Notes: generated by a model not told the origin, from the letters alone. A DNA stretch of 35,261 nucleotides from a virus (IMGVR_UViG_3300020477_000594:1-35261), one strand, 5' to 3'; numbered from the stretch's first letter, positions 7,697 to 13,125 are shown. A program made the numbers and translations.

Positions 7697-7837
7697 TCAG
7701 TTCCCTCGGGCCTCATCAATGCGGCGATCCCAATAAAGTGACTCAGCAATCTCTCTAGCTTCGAGCATTTCTTCATACTCTTCGTCACTTAAATCTGCAT
7801 ATGGATCGTCGGGTGGGTCTATTGAGAAGTATTCCAT
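7697..7837 (-). CDS. Small acidic hypothetical protein, 46 aa
   Basis: Short gene found by reading the minus strand: ATG at 7837-7835 overlaps the upstream TGA (TGATG), with AAGGA just before it, and runs 46 codons to TGA at 7697. It starts MEYFSIDPPDDPYADL and is strongly acidic with a helical C-terminal half (EEYEEMLEAREIAESLYWDRR). No known family. Its stop lies 27 bases before the exonuclease start, so it belongs to the same transcript. Confidence 0.7.
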   Translation of the reverse strand: MEYFSIDPPDDPYADLSDEEYEEMLEAREIAESLYWDRRIDEARGN

Positions 7838-8064
7838 CAATCCTTCTTTTGAACAATTAGATAGTCAGAGCCAATACTCGTCCTGATCTTTATCTTTCTG
7901 GCCCGTGCTGCGTTGCACAAATTAATTCTCATGCTTTGTACCTTGCAGCTAAAATCAATATCTTTAGTTAGTTTCCAGATTTGTCCATCCAACCATTGGT
8001 CATATGGATAACCTTCTTCATTCCTAGTCTTACCAAATACATGGTTCTCTAAGACTTCAGCCAT
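7837..8064 (-). CDS. Actinophage-like small hypothetical protein, 75 aa
   Basis: 75 residues, AGGAAAG SD, start coupled to the stop of the upstream gene (TAATG). The pattern W.DGQIWKLTKDIDFSCKVQSMR followed by ...ARARKIKIRTS....YLIVQ resembles a small protein common in actinobacteriophages (W.DG..W.L..G.DF....), but this is from memory of the pattern. It probably folds as a small alpha/beta domain. The function is not known. It also ends in a 1-nt overlap with the next gene, so the three genes around it are tightly coupled. Confidence 0.7.
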   Translation of the reverse strand: MAEVLENHVFGKTRNEEGYPYDQWLDGQIWKLTKDIDFSCKVQSMRINLCNAARARKIKIRTSIGSDYLIVQKKD

Positions 8065-8435
8065 TAATCTTTCCTACTTTCGTAATAATAATCAGCAGTA
8101 GTCCGCCACAAATATTGCGGACCAGCATGACGTTTCTTTCTTTTAGATAACCGAGTCTCTTGACGATGACATCCACCACACACAACAGGCTCAATCAAAC
8201 CAGCCTTCTGTGCTCGCTTCATCAACGGACCAAGTAACCGAGCATTATCTAACTTCACATTCATACACTCCAACACCGCATGTACTTCATCAGTAGTCCA
8301 TGATTTATGCGGTGGTGTAGTGCGACATACCTTAGCTATTGCGTGTTTAGCAGCAAGCTTCTGGGATGGACGAGCCGATGTCTCGACTCGTGCCATCCCA
8401 ATGTCGCGTTGCTGCTTACCTTCAAGCTCCGACAT
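8064..8435 (-). CDS. Hypothetical protein with winged-helix-like core and Cys/His motif
   Basis: 123 residues. The region 30-75 (AIAKVCRTTPPHKSWTTDEVHAVLECMNVKL...LLGPLMKRAQKAGLIEPV) has the helix-turn-helix-wing order of a small DNA-binding domain. It is followed by CGGCHRQE, a likely metal site, and a basic strip (LSKRKKRH). The start at 8435 overlaps the upstream gene by 14 nt but has no clear SD; the Met at 8396 is an alternative but also lacks one. DNA binding, perhaps as a regulator of the leftward genes, is inferred from shape only. Confidence 0.65.
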   Translation of the reverse strand: MSELEGKQQRDIGMARVETSARPSQKLAAKHAIAKVCRTTPPHKSWTTDEVHAVLECMNVKLDNARLLGPLMKRAQKAGLIEPVVCGGCHRQETRLSKRKKRHAGPQYLWRTTADYYYESRKD

Positions 8436-8697
8436 AGCTACGGGCCATGTTGTACAAGGCCTTAGCTACAGCATTAATGAACGCATCATCATCAGGATTA
8501 ACCGTTGTTTCGGAGTTATCCTGCATGTGTTCTCTTATGTAGTAACCGATGTCACTGGTCAATGTGTCTGCAACAATGGCTTCAACATCACCACTGTCTC
8601 GCATCACATCAGCACAGATGTCACCAACGATGTCACAGAACGTGCTGTCATTAGCAAGTTCTCGTGTATCTATTTCTACTGTCGCTTCGATGCTCAA
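8422..8697 (-). CDS. Acidic hypothetical protein, 91 aa
   Basis: 91 residues, excellent SD (AAAGGAGAAATAA ATG). Strongly acidic (DDSTFCDIVGDICADVMRD...), with two Cys close together and a hydrophilic helix. The last 25 residues form an amphipathic helix (DAFINAVAKALYNMARSY). No family found. The gene is headed by the conserved leader AGATCTCAAATAAAGGAGA and by hairpin H2, also seen before the DUF932 gene, so the two are likely controlled in the same way. Confidence 0.7.
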   Translation of the reverse strand: MSIEATVEIDTRELANDSTFCDIVGDICADVMRDSGDVEAIVADTLTSDIGYYIREHMQDNSETTVNPDDDAFINAVAKALYNMARSYVGA

Positions 8698-8703
8698 TTT
8701 ATT

Positions 8704-8722
8704 TCTCCTTTATTTGAGATCT
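8704..8722 (-). repeat. Conserved leader repeat (copy 1)
   Basis: Minus-strand AGATCTCAAATAAAGGAGA (19 nt) is identical to the copy at 9798-9816, upstream of another gene. It contains the SD. A shorter form (AATAAAGGAGA) precedes gene 5076-5459. The match extends well past the SD, so it may be a shared translation enhancer, a processing site or a promoter-proximal leader. Confidence 0.65.
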
Positions 8723-8724
8723 AA

Positions 8725-8769
8725 TGAGATGAGGTAGCACCAAGGAGGGCAAAGTGCTACCCCATCTCA
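8725..8769 (-). promoter_or_regulatory. Leader hairpin H2 with anti-SD-like loop
   Basis: Arms 8725-8740 and 8754-8769. Fifteen pairs are Watson-Crick and the sixteenth is A:C on the plus strand but U:G in minus RNA, so leftward RNA folds perfectly. The 13-nt loop (minus RNA) is UUUGCCCUCCUUG, holding CCUCCUU, complementary to the AAGGAG SD of gene 8422-8697 just downstream. It begins 4 nt after the stop of the DUF932 gene. There is no T-run, so it is not a simple terminator. Confidence 0.65.
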
Positions 8770-8772
8770 GGT

Positions 8773-9792
8773 CTAGTTAGCTACCAGAATCTTGGCAGCT
8801 TTCTCAGTCATGGGTAGTTTCCCGAACATGACGTTGGCTTGGTGCCTACGTGTCCGGTCACGACTGTTAGTTATACCTTTCAAGTGTTTATCTTTTTGTT
8901 CCCACGCTTGGACAGCCATGAGCGCACCCCACTTAGTGTTACGCACACCAGTTATGTCTTCGTCCTCATGGAAACGTTTGTTCAGTGCTTGTCTAGTGTT
9001 AGCCCAACGAGTTCTTTGATTGTAATAACTCTGCATTGATGGTCGTTTACCTACAACTACATCAGTCATCGCTCGTTCCCAAGAGGGATGTTCCCCAATG
9101 AGATCAACAATAAGTTTGTTCCATTCTTCATCAACAAACTCTTGGTTAGCCATCCGCTCAATCTGTGCAGCGTACTGTGTATGACGTTCATAGCCTGCAC
9201 ACAGTTCTTCCACAGCTTCTTGCATCATGCCTTGTGGATCACCCATCTTCTTAAACTTGAAGACAGCGTTCTTATCCAAGACATTCCATTTAAATGTATT
9301 CGCACACACAACAGCAGTTGCAGATTGAGTAGCGATTAAAGGAACTTTCTTGTCGTGACCATTGCCAATGTTAAACATCGACTCGACCTTCGACCAACCC
9401 GGAATATTTATCTCGTCTTTAAATTTAAGAGAGACATAACCAACACCACCGTTGTCGTAAGTACCTACTGATTCGATACTTTCAACTAACCCAGTGTCAA
9501 TCAGTAACCCAGTTAGATCATCAATCATAAAGCGATGCTGAACTATCTGATACTTGGGGCTTACTTCAGCGAAAGCATACGGATAGTTGACCATCTTCAA
9601 GACATCTCTGCCTTCAAGAATCACACCTATCTCATCATGCTCAATATGTAATGGATGTCGAACAACTTCACACCAGTCGAAAGCATCACGAGCTTCTTCC
9701 CAGTTGATATGTCCAACGTTTCCTAACTTATGCCAAGGTGTCACTGAATAGAGTGCGTGCTTGGCGTCTAACGATGTCATCCGATGTGACAT
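8773..9792 (-). CDS. DUF932 family protein (TIGR03299-like)
   Basis: 339 residues, SD AAAGGAGATAAATG. It matches the phage/plasmid-borne DUF932 family: an N-terminal HALYSVTPWHKLGN motif, FVxxR-like parts through ALNKRFHEDEDITG, and the central NIGNGHDKKVPLIATQSATAVVCANTFKW (shown here as shape: a Cys-Ala-Asn-Thr core). The family is found on phages and plasmids, and its biochemical role is not known. The length is typical (about 300-400). It sits between two hairpins (H2 behind it, H3 before it) and may be its own transcription unit. The family call is fairly sure; the function is open. Confidence 0.85.
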   Translation of the reverse strand: MSHRMTSLDAKHALYSVTPWHKLGNVGHINWEEARDAFDWCEVVRHPLHIEHDEIGVILEGRDVLKMVNYPYAFAEVSPKYQIVQHRFMIDDLTGLLIDTGLVESIESVGTYDNGGVGYVSLKFKDEINIPGWSKVESMFNIGNGHDKKVPLIATQSATAVVCANTFKWNVLDKNAVFKFKKMGDPQGMMQEAVEELCAGYERHTQYAAQIERMANQEFVDEEWNKLIVDLIGEHPSWERAMTDVVVGKRPSMQSYYNQRTRWANTRQALNKRFHEDEDITGVRNTKWGALMAVQAWEQKDKHLKGITNSRDRTRRHQANVMFGKLPMTEKAAKILVAN

Positions 9793-9797
9793 TTATC

Positions 9798-9816
9798 TCT
9801 CCTTTATTTGAGATCT
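9798..9816 (-). repeat. Conserved leader repeat (copy 2)
   Basis: Identical to the 19-mer at 8704-8722 (AGATCTCAAATAAAGGAGA on the minus strand). It carries the SD of the DUF932 gene and an AGATCT palindrome. Two unrelated genes with one identical leader, each next to a hairpin, suggests a shared control element. Confidence 0.65.
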
Positions 9817-9819
9817 TCA

Positions 9820-9879
9820 GGAGAGGGGTAAGTGCTTAGAAGGGCTATGCATATCTAAGACAATCCTTATCCCCTCTCC
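9820..9879 (-). promoter_or_regulatory. Leader hairpin H3
   Basis: Arms: GGAGAGGGG(T)AAG (9820-9832) with its complement at 9866-9879, 13 pairs with one bulge. An inner hairpin (9835-9840 with 9854-9859) has an ATGCAT loop. On minus RNA the 3' arm carries CCCCUCUCC close to the SD of the DUF932 gene, so the SD and the 5' arm could compete for it. No T-run. Confidence 0.5.
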
Positions 9880-9887
9880 CTTTCTTA

Positions 9888-9974
9888 TGACCTTTCAGGA
9901 AATATTATACCAACAATAAATCCAAAACCTCCTTCGAGGCTGGATTTATGCGGGATTAAGCCTCCGAAAGGTCA
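9888..9974 (-). other. Nested inverted repeats H4
   Basis: The outer stem is TGACCTTTC (9888-9896) with GAAAGGTCA (9966-9974), 9 bp. The inner stem is 9916-9924 with 9941-9949, 9 bp, capped by CCTC...GAGG (9928-9931, 9936-9939). It starts 8 nt after the stop of gene 9983-10189 (minus reading). Interrupted two-stem RNA; no T-run, so not an obvious terminator. Together with H3 it fills the gap 9793-9982, in which I see no gene. Confidence 0.55.
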
Positions 9975-9982
9975 CGTTCTAT

Positions 9983-10189
9983 TCACTCTTGTTCAAAGAG
10001 TTCGTTCCTCTCACCAAAAGCTTTATCGAGTTCTTCTAAGAACAAGACACAATCTTCTGGTTCGAGAACAGCTTCAGCTACAACCACAATTATGTTACTA
10101 ATCTCCTCACCAGCAGATAAAATTCTGGTTTCAAGTTTTTCAAAGGCTGTATCAACCGCACCTTGTACTTCGTCAAAGACATCAGTCAT
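9983..10189 (-). CDS. Small acidic hypothetical protein, 68 aa
   Basis: 68 residues from MTDVFDEVQGAVDT. This Met is chosen because GGAGAATAACA stands just before it; 21 residues upstream have no SD and would run into the next gene. Strongly acidic (ends FLEELDKAFGERNELFEQE) and mostly helical. No family. It follows a coupled pair of small genes (10192-10341, 10338-10544). Confidence 0.65.
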   Translation of the reverse strand: MTDVFDEVQGAVDTAFEKLETRILSAGEEISNIIVVVAEAVLEPEDCVLFLEELDKAFGERNELFEQE

Positions 10190-10191
10190 TG

Positions 10192-10341
10192 TTATTCTCC
10201 TTTGTGGAAGTGATCCCACATTTTTGTATATGTTTCGATGATATCTATCCACGACATAGCGCCATCATCACCAACACTATGCAAGTAGACAATCAACTGT
10301 TCCAACATTTCTTTAGGCATAGAAATTTGATCAGTATTCAT
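10192..10341 (-). CDS. Small hypothetical protein, 49 aa
   Basis: Short gene found by reading the minus strand: ATG at 10341-10339 overlaps the upstream TGA (ATGA, 4 nt) and runs 49 codons to TAA at 10192. Sequence begins MNTDQISMPKEMLEQL. Helical, no Cys, no known motif. Its end (HFHKGE*) carries the SD for the next gene (AAAGGAGAATAA). Confidence 0.65.
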   Translation of the reverse strand: MNTDQISMPKEMLEQLIVYLHSVGDDGAMSWIDIIETYTKMWDHFHKGE

Positions 10342-10544
10342 ATCAGATCCCCCATATCTCTAGCTTTAAGAACCTGACTCCGAGTTAACGCATCGTCATA
10401 AGCAATGGGAGTATCCCTACTTTTCTTCCGCTTCTTAACTCGTTCTTCTTCTCCATGTATTCGCCATGCATCACGACAATCAACACACCTACAACCATTG
10501 GAATAGTTATAAGCAGAAGGCTTACCTTCACAGCTATCCTTCAC
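10338..10544 (-). CDS. Actinophage-type small protein with C-x-C-x2-C motif
   Basis: 68 residues, GTG start at 10544 (V-K-D-S-C-E-G-K-P-S-A-Y), with AAGGGGA just upstream. The longer ORF from 10613 lacks an SD and overlaps the upstream gene by 80 nt, against 11 nt for this start. Pattern C.GK.SAY....GCRC.DCR.A resembles a small protein family common in actinobacteriophages, probably a zinc site (Cys residues in GCRCVDC). The rest is a basic helix (EERVKKRKKSRD). DNA or RNA binding is possible. Function unknown; the family link is my recall. Confidence 0.7.
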   Translation of the reverse strand: MKDSCEGKPSAYNYSNGCRCVDCRDAWRIHGEEERVKKRKKSRDTPIAYDDALTRSQVLKARDMGDLI

Positions 10545-10842
10545 CCTGTTCCCCTTCAAGCAGATGTATTGCCTTATCGTAAGCACGATCTTGATATGCC
10601 TGCGCTTGCTCATTCAACATATCATCAATATCTAAATCAATACGGTCACGCCATTGCTGCAACTCCGTAATGATTGTCCAGAAAGCTGAATGTCCAAGCT
10701 CTTCCGCCGCACTCATACGATGGTCATCATGGCTGTCATGCCACGACACCGCAGCATCCATCAACTCACTGATCCTATTTGTCAGACCCTGACTCACCGC
10801 TTCCGCAGTTAACAACGGCCTCCTAATGCAGTCATCTATCAC
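10534..10842 (-). CDS. Hypothetical helical protein, 102 aa
   Basis: 102 residues, GTG start at 10842 with AAGGGG 5 nt upstream. All-helical, acidic, His-rich in the middle (SWHDSHDDHRMSAAEELGHSAFW). No clear metal-site spacing and no family. It is the first gene of the unit 10842 to 9983, which follows a terminator (10963-11000) and hairpin (10913-10943), so a new transcript or processed RNA probably starts in 10843-10912. I could not find a convincing -10/-35 pair there. Confidence 0.65.
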   Translation of the reverse strand: MIDDCIRRPLLTAEAVSQGLTNRISELMDAAVSWHDSHDDHRMSAAEELGHSAFWTIITELQQWRDRIDLDIDDMLNEQAQAYQDRAYDKAIHLLEGEQGEG

Positions 10843-10912
10843 GACTACCCCTTTCCTTTTCCTTCGATCCTATTGCAATGGATTGTTAGCTATCTTAATT
10901 TCCCTATCCCTA

Positions 10913-10943
10913 CTCTTCACTTCCCCTCCAAGGAAGTGAAGAG
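10913..10943 (-). promoter_or_regulatory. Perfect 12-bp hairpin H5
   Basis: CTCTTCACTTCC (10913-10924) and GGAAGTGAAGAG (10932-10943), 12 pairs, 7-nt loop. In minus RNA the loop is UUGGAGG, an SD-like sequence; on plus RNA it is CCUCCAA. It lies between the terminator at 10963-11000 and gene 10534-10842. No T-run, so it is not a terminator in either direction. Confidence 0.55.
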
Positions 10944-10962
10944 AAACTATCGGTGGTAGGGC

Positions 10963-11000
10963 AAAAAAAAGCCAGCCGAGGACCGAAGTCCCCGACTGGC
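10963..11000 (-). terminator. Rho-independent terminator (leftward)
   Basis: A GC-rich stem at 10971-11000 (GCCAG(C)CG with CG(A)CTGGC plus the inner GGAC...GTCC around a GAAG-type loop), followed on the minus strand by a run of eight T (10963-10970 read as A on the plus strand). It begins six bases after the stop of gene 11007-11969. It ends the transcript of that gene, so genes to the left would need their own promoter or read-through. Confidence 0.85.
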
Positions 11001-11006
11001 AATTCT

Positions 11007-11969
11007 TTAGCTAAACTCCACAGGCCCACGTTCCTTACGTGACCACCGCTTCGCCGCATTCTCCTCACGCATCAGTCTCCAAGCAGCAGAGTCATTCGTC
11101 TGCGCCTCGGACTGCCCGATCAGTTGGTAACCCTCAGCAGCCTGAGCATGTACCGCTTCCATCATTTCAGGGATGAGAGCTACCTCATCAACCGAGGTAG
11201 GTACACGATGCACCTGATAGAGGTCGTAACGCCCAACCGCTGGTCGCTTAGGTGGTGCATACCTAGACCGACGTTGCGCTGGTTTTTGTGGTCCAAAGAG
11301 AGCCACAATCACGTCAACACCGGGCACCACCCGCCACTCTTCAGTTGAGTACGTTTCACCGTCCTTGGGTGCGATGACCTCACCGGTTTCTTCGTCCACA
11401 GGAGGAACGTTAACCCCGGCGTTGGCCTCATAACCGATCCACAGTTGGTAACCCACCTGCGGTATGTCGGCTGTCTTACCACGACCCGGCTTTAGATCAA
11501 GGAACATCTCAACCATCGGGTATGTCCAATTCTCGTCAAGAATGAGGCCATCGCCCGGTTCTTCGTCCCACGGCTTACGCTCATCGTAATCCTCGGGTAC
11601 CTCGAACGGATTAATAACCCCGTACATCTTGTCCCTATAGACATCCGCCAACAGTCGGGCGTGGTCATCACTCAACTCTGGACCATCATCAGTTGAAGAC
11701 ACGAGATGCATCAGGGACTTATCAGTACCCGTGATACCTTCCATGTCCTCAACGGCCATGAACCATTCCAACGGCCACGACGAGTTACCATCATGCCGTG
11801 CGTTAGTAACGTTAGACAGGAACTTCTGCCTAAAGTTCTCCGCCACAATAGTGTCGTGATAGTTCTGCGGTAACGTACCAATCTCACTCGGATTGAACGC
11901 AGGACGATAACGATCACCTCGTAGTGAAGTGAATGTACTAGCTAAGTTAATTTGTTTCCGATCAGCCAT
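11007..11969 (-). CDS. Hypothetical protein, 320 aa (probable early gene)
   Basis: 320 residues, near-perfect SD (AAAGGAGG). The protein is acidic overall, with an N-terminal part rich in Arg/Asn (LRGDRYRPAFNPSEIG), an acidic middle (PWDEEPGDGLILDENW), and a basic patch (RRSRYAPPKRPAVGRYD). A beta-rich region (GYQLWIGYEANAGVNVPPVDEETGEVI) may be a small barrel. No known family, no catalytic motif. Its strong SD, leader hairpin and clean terminator make it look like a separately controlled, highly expressed gene. Its synonymous choice leans to C and G more than its neighbours. Function unknown. Confidence 0.75.
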   Translation of the reverse strand: MADRKQINLASTFTSLRGDRYRPAFNPSEIGTLPQNYHDTIVAENFRQKFLSNVTNARHDGNSSWPLEWFMAVEDMEGITGTDKSLMHLVSSTDDGPELSDDHARLLADVYRDKMYGVINPFEVPEDYDERKPWDEEPGDGLILDENWTYPMVEMFLDLKPGRGKTADIPQVGYQLWIGYEANAGVNVPPVDEETGEVIAPKDGETYSTEEWRVVPGVDVIVALFGPQKPAQRRSRYAPPKRPAVGRYDLYQVHRVPTSVDEVALIPEMMEAVHAQAAEGYQLIGQSEAQTNDSAAWRLMREENAAKRWSRKERGPVEFS

Positions 11970-11990
11970 GCTGACCCTCCTTTACATTGG

Positions 11991-12050
11991 GACCGATTAG
12001 CCCCCATGACCCACCCACACACGGTGAGTAGGTCAAAGTGTCAATCGGTC
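11991..12050 (-). promoter_or_regulatory. Leader hairpin H6 before the 320-aa gene
   Basis: GACCGATT (11991-11998) pairs with AATCGGTC (12043-12050). Inner GACC (12009-12012) pairs with GGTC (12031-12034), with a CACC/GGTG step. The base begins inside the stop region of gene 12041-12193 and the other end stops a few bases before the AAAGGAGG SD. Two-level stem, no T-run. It may stabilise or insulate the 5' end of the mRNA. Confidence 0.5.
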
Positions 12051-12193
12051 AGGTCCGCTAAGGTCCTATCGTCTACCGACCAGTGAACAACCTTGTCCAC
12101 GATCAGTAAATCCAAGGCCCAAGACCAGCGGTCCTGCTCCACTGTACTACCAACACGATGCAACGGCACCGTTTCCCATTTAACTTTGGACAT
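12041..12193 (-). CDS. Small hypothetical protein, 50 aa
   Basis: 50 residues from MSKVKWETVPLHRVG. A much longer frame (to 12598) runs back through the gene 12357-12683 and lacks an SD, while this Met has a strong one (TAGGAGGGACAGT). Sequence is rich in Trp and Asp (EQDRWSWALDLLIVDKVVHWSVDDR). No family. It lies between the attenuator-like region (12282-12337) and hairpin H6. Confidence 0.6.
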   Translation of the reverse strand: MSKVKWETVPLHRVGSTVEQDRWSWALDLLIVDKVVHWSVDDRTLADLTD

Positions 12194-12281
12194 ACTGTCC
12201 CTCCTATTTTGTAACACCCTTATTCTCTCGATCCGCTCAACTACACGTTGATTCCACTCACGACTAGTCAAGTCACAAGGA

Positions 12282-12305
12282 GAGCGACGTTCGCTTACGT
12301 CGCTC
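12282..12305. repeat. 9-bp hairpin in leader region
   Basis: GAGCGACGT (12282-12290) and ACGTCGCTC (12297-12305), perfect, 6-nt loop. It follows the stop of 12357-12683 and precedes 12041-12193. It is next to the competing AAAGTTTG repeats at 12307-12337, so both may be one folded leader. Confidence 0.5.
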
Positions 12306-12306
12306 C

Positions 12307-12337
12307 AAAAGTTTGAATCCAAACTTTTTAAAGTTTG
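12307..12337. promoter_or_regulatory. Attenuator-like competing stems
   Basis: Three segments alternate: AAAAGTTTG (12307-12315), CAAACTTTT (12320-12328) and AAAGTTTG (12330-12337). The middle one can pair with either neighbour (9 bp or 8 bp) but not both. This is the layout of a transcription attenuator or RNA switch. It lies in the 163-nt gap between gene 12357-12683 and gene 12041-12193. No consensus ligand domain is recognised. Confidence 0.45.
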
Positions 12338-12356
12338 GCCGCCGGAGGCAAAAAAT

Positions 12357-12683
12357 TTATACATCAAATGCCTCCTGTCCATCACATTCAGCCCTATGTC
12401 CACAAACAAGTCTTTCCTCGAACCTGAACTCAGTACTGTTGTAACCCTCTCCCTCGTTCTCTCCAATCTGTACCCAAACAGGAGCCTTAAAGTAAAACCG
12501 AGCTTTCCTAGGCTTAAAACACCAAGCAGTCTCTCCTCGCCAACCCCCAAGCTCCTCAACCTTCCAGTCAAGAAATTTAGGAGCCACGCAATCACCACTA
12601 ATCAACTCCCCCCACTCATCCTTCTCAATCAAAAGTCTCTCCCCCCACTCATCCCACTTCACGCCACTTCTAAACTCAGTCAT
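12357..12683 (-). CDS. Hypothetical protein, 108 aa, first leftward gene
   Basis: 108 residues, SD GGAAAGGGAAGTA before ATG at 12683. The N-terminus repeats WDEWGERLLIEKDEWGELI (two DEWGE.L units). Further on there are Trp/aromatic residues and a Cys-His group near the end (CGHRAECDGQEAFDV). No known family. It is the first gene of the leftward block beside the long non-coding region, a usual place for an early regulator or host-takeover protein, but that is inference. A plus-strand frame over the same bases (12396-12815) is Pro/Ser/Leu-rich noise. Confidence 0.7.
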   Translation of the reverse strand: MTEFRSGVKWDEWGERLLIEKDEWGELISGDCVAPKFLDWKVEELGGWRGETAWCFKPRKARFYFKAPVWVQIGENEGEGYNSTEFRFEERLVCGHRAECDGQEAFDV

Positions 12684-12740
12684 TACTTCCCTTTCCGCCC
12701 TACTTCCCTAAGCGGGCTAAAGCCCTGGAAACGTGAATTT

Positions 12741-12899
12741 GAGTGCTTGTCAAGTACCCCGAAGCTTCACCGGTTTTATGTTACAGAGTCTCCCTTTCTC
12801 TCCTCTGTAACATAAAAGCAATCTCCGCCCGGCACCAACCAACGATCATCAAGAGAGATTGCAGGTGAAGTCGCTTGCGAGGGTACTTTACAAGTGCTT
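12741..12899 (+). ncRNA. Compact three-way-junction RNA domain (predicted)
   Basis: P1: 12741-12759 with 12881-12899, 18 of 19 pairs (three of them G:U on plus-strand RNA). P2: 12765-12771 with 12864-12870, 7 bp. P3: TTTTATGTTACAGAG (12774-12788) with 12803-12817, 15 bp perfect, loop of 14 nt. P4: GCAATCTC (12818-12825) with 12855-12862, 8 bp. Junction linkers are only 2, 0 and 1 nt. The G:U pairs fail (become A:C) on minus RNA, so the plus strand is favoured. It would read away from the leftward genes. No known RNA family is recognised. A DNA function (origin or packaging site) is possible too. Confidence 0.55.
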
Positions 12900-12914
12900 A
12901 AACCCGAAGGGTGG

Positions 12915-13012
12915 CCTTATCCGACGATTGCCTGTTTCTCATTCTCGTTCTCGTTCTCCCTTTCTCGTTCTCGTTCTCCGTTCTCGTTGGCAATCTGCGA
13001 AGTCGGATAAGG
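12915..13012 (+). ncRNA. Iteron hairpin with pyrimidine-repeat loop
   Basis: CCTTATCCGAC (12915-12925) pairs with GTCGGATAAGG (13002-13012), 11 bp. Directly inside, GATTGCC (12926-12932) pairs with GGCAATC (12989-12995), 7 bp, leaving a 6-nt bulge on one side. The 56-nt loop holds eight TTCTC repeats mostly spaced 6 nt (from 12936 to 12985). The 12-mer TCTCCCTTTCTC in this loop (12955-12966) is identical to the loop of P3 in the neighbouring junction (12789-12800). Confidence 0.55.
12936..12986. repeat. Eight TTCTC iterons (TTCTCG type)
   Basis: TTCTC starts at 12936, 12942, 12948, 12954, 12962, 12968, 12974 and 12981, mostly 6 bp apart. On the minus strand this is a purine repeat (CGAGAA). 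Short, regularly spaced repeats inside a hairpin loop could bind a repeat-specific protein, form a triplex-type DNA, or present many single-stranded copies of an SD-complementary sequence in RNA. Confidence 0.75.
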
Positions 13013-13033
13013 ACATTCACGTACCCTCCAAAA

Positions 13034-13107
13034 GGCCCGCCAACCACGAGTGAGATGAGCGACAGCGAAGTACTTTCGGCTTCGCTTTGCCGAAAGTCGA
13101 ACGGGCC
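13034..13107. other. Hairpin with two competing folds
   Basis: Outer GGCCCG (13034-13039) and CGGGCC (13102-13107). Inner fold 1: ACTTTCGGC (13072-13080) with GCCGAAAGT (13089-13097), 9 bp. Fold 2: AGCGAAG (13064-13070) with CTTCGCT (13080-13086), 7 bp. Fold 1 and fold 2 share bases and cannot coexist. Switch-like, but it could be chance within a GC-rich block. Confidence 0.45.
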
Positions 13108-13125
13108 AGCCTATCGCTTATACCA

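Noticed and set aside
10913-10943. Hairpin H5 as a terminator
   Set aside because: No T-run on either strand; the true terminator is at 10963-11000.
12041-12598. 185-codon minus frame covering 12041-12193
   Set aside because: It passes through gene 12357-12683 in another frame and lacks an SD; a strong SD marks the shorter start at 12193.
12746-12754. TTGACA-like -35 on the minus strand
   Set aside because: It lies in the arm of stem P1 and no -10 follows at a usual distance.
12396-12815. Plus-strand frame opposite gene 12357-12683
   Set aside because: Pro/Ser/Leu-rich shadow with no SD. The minus-strand frame has a good SD and better composition.
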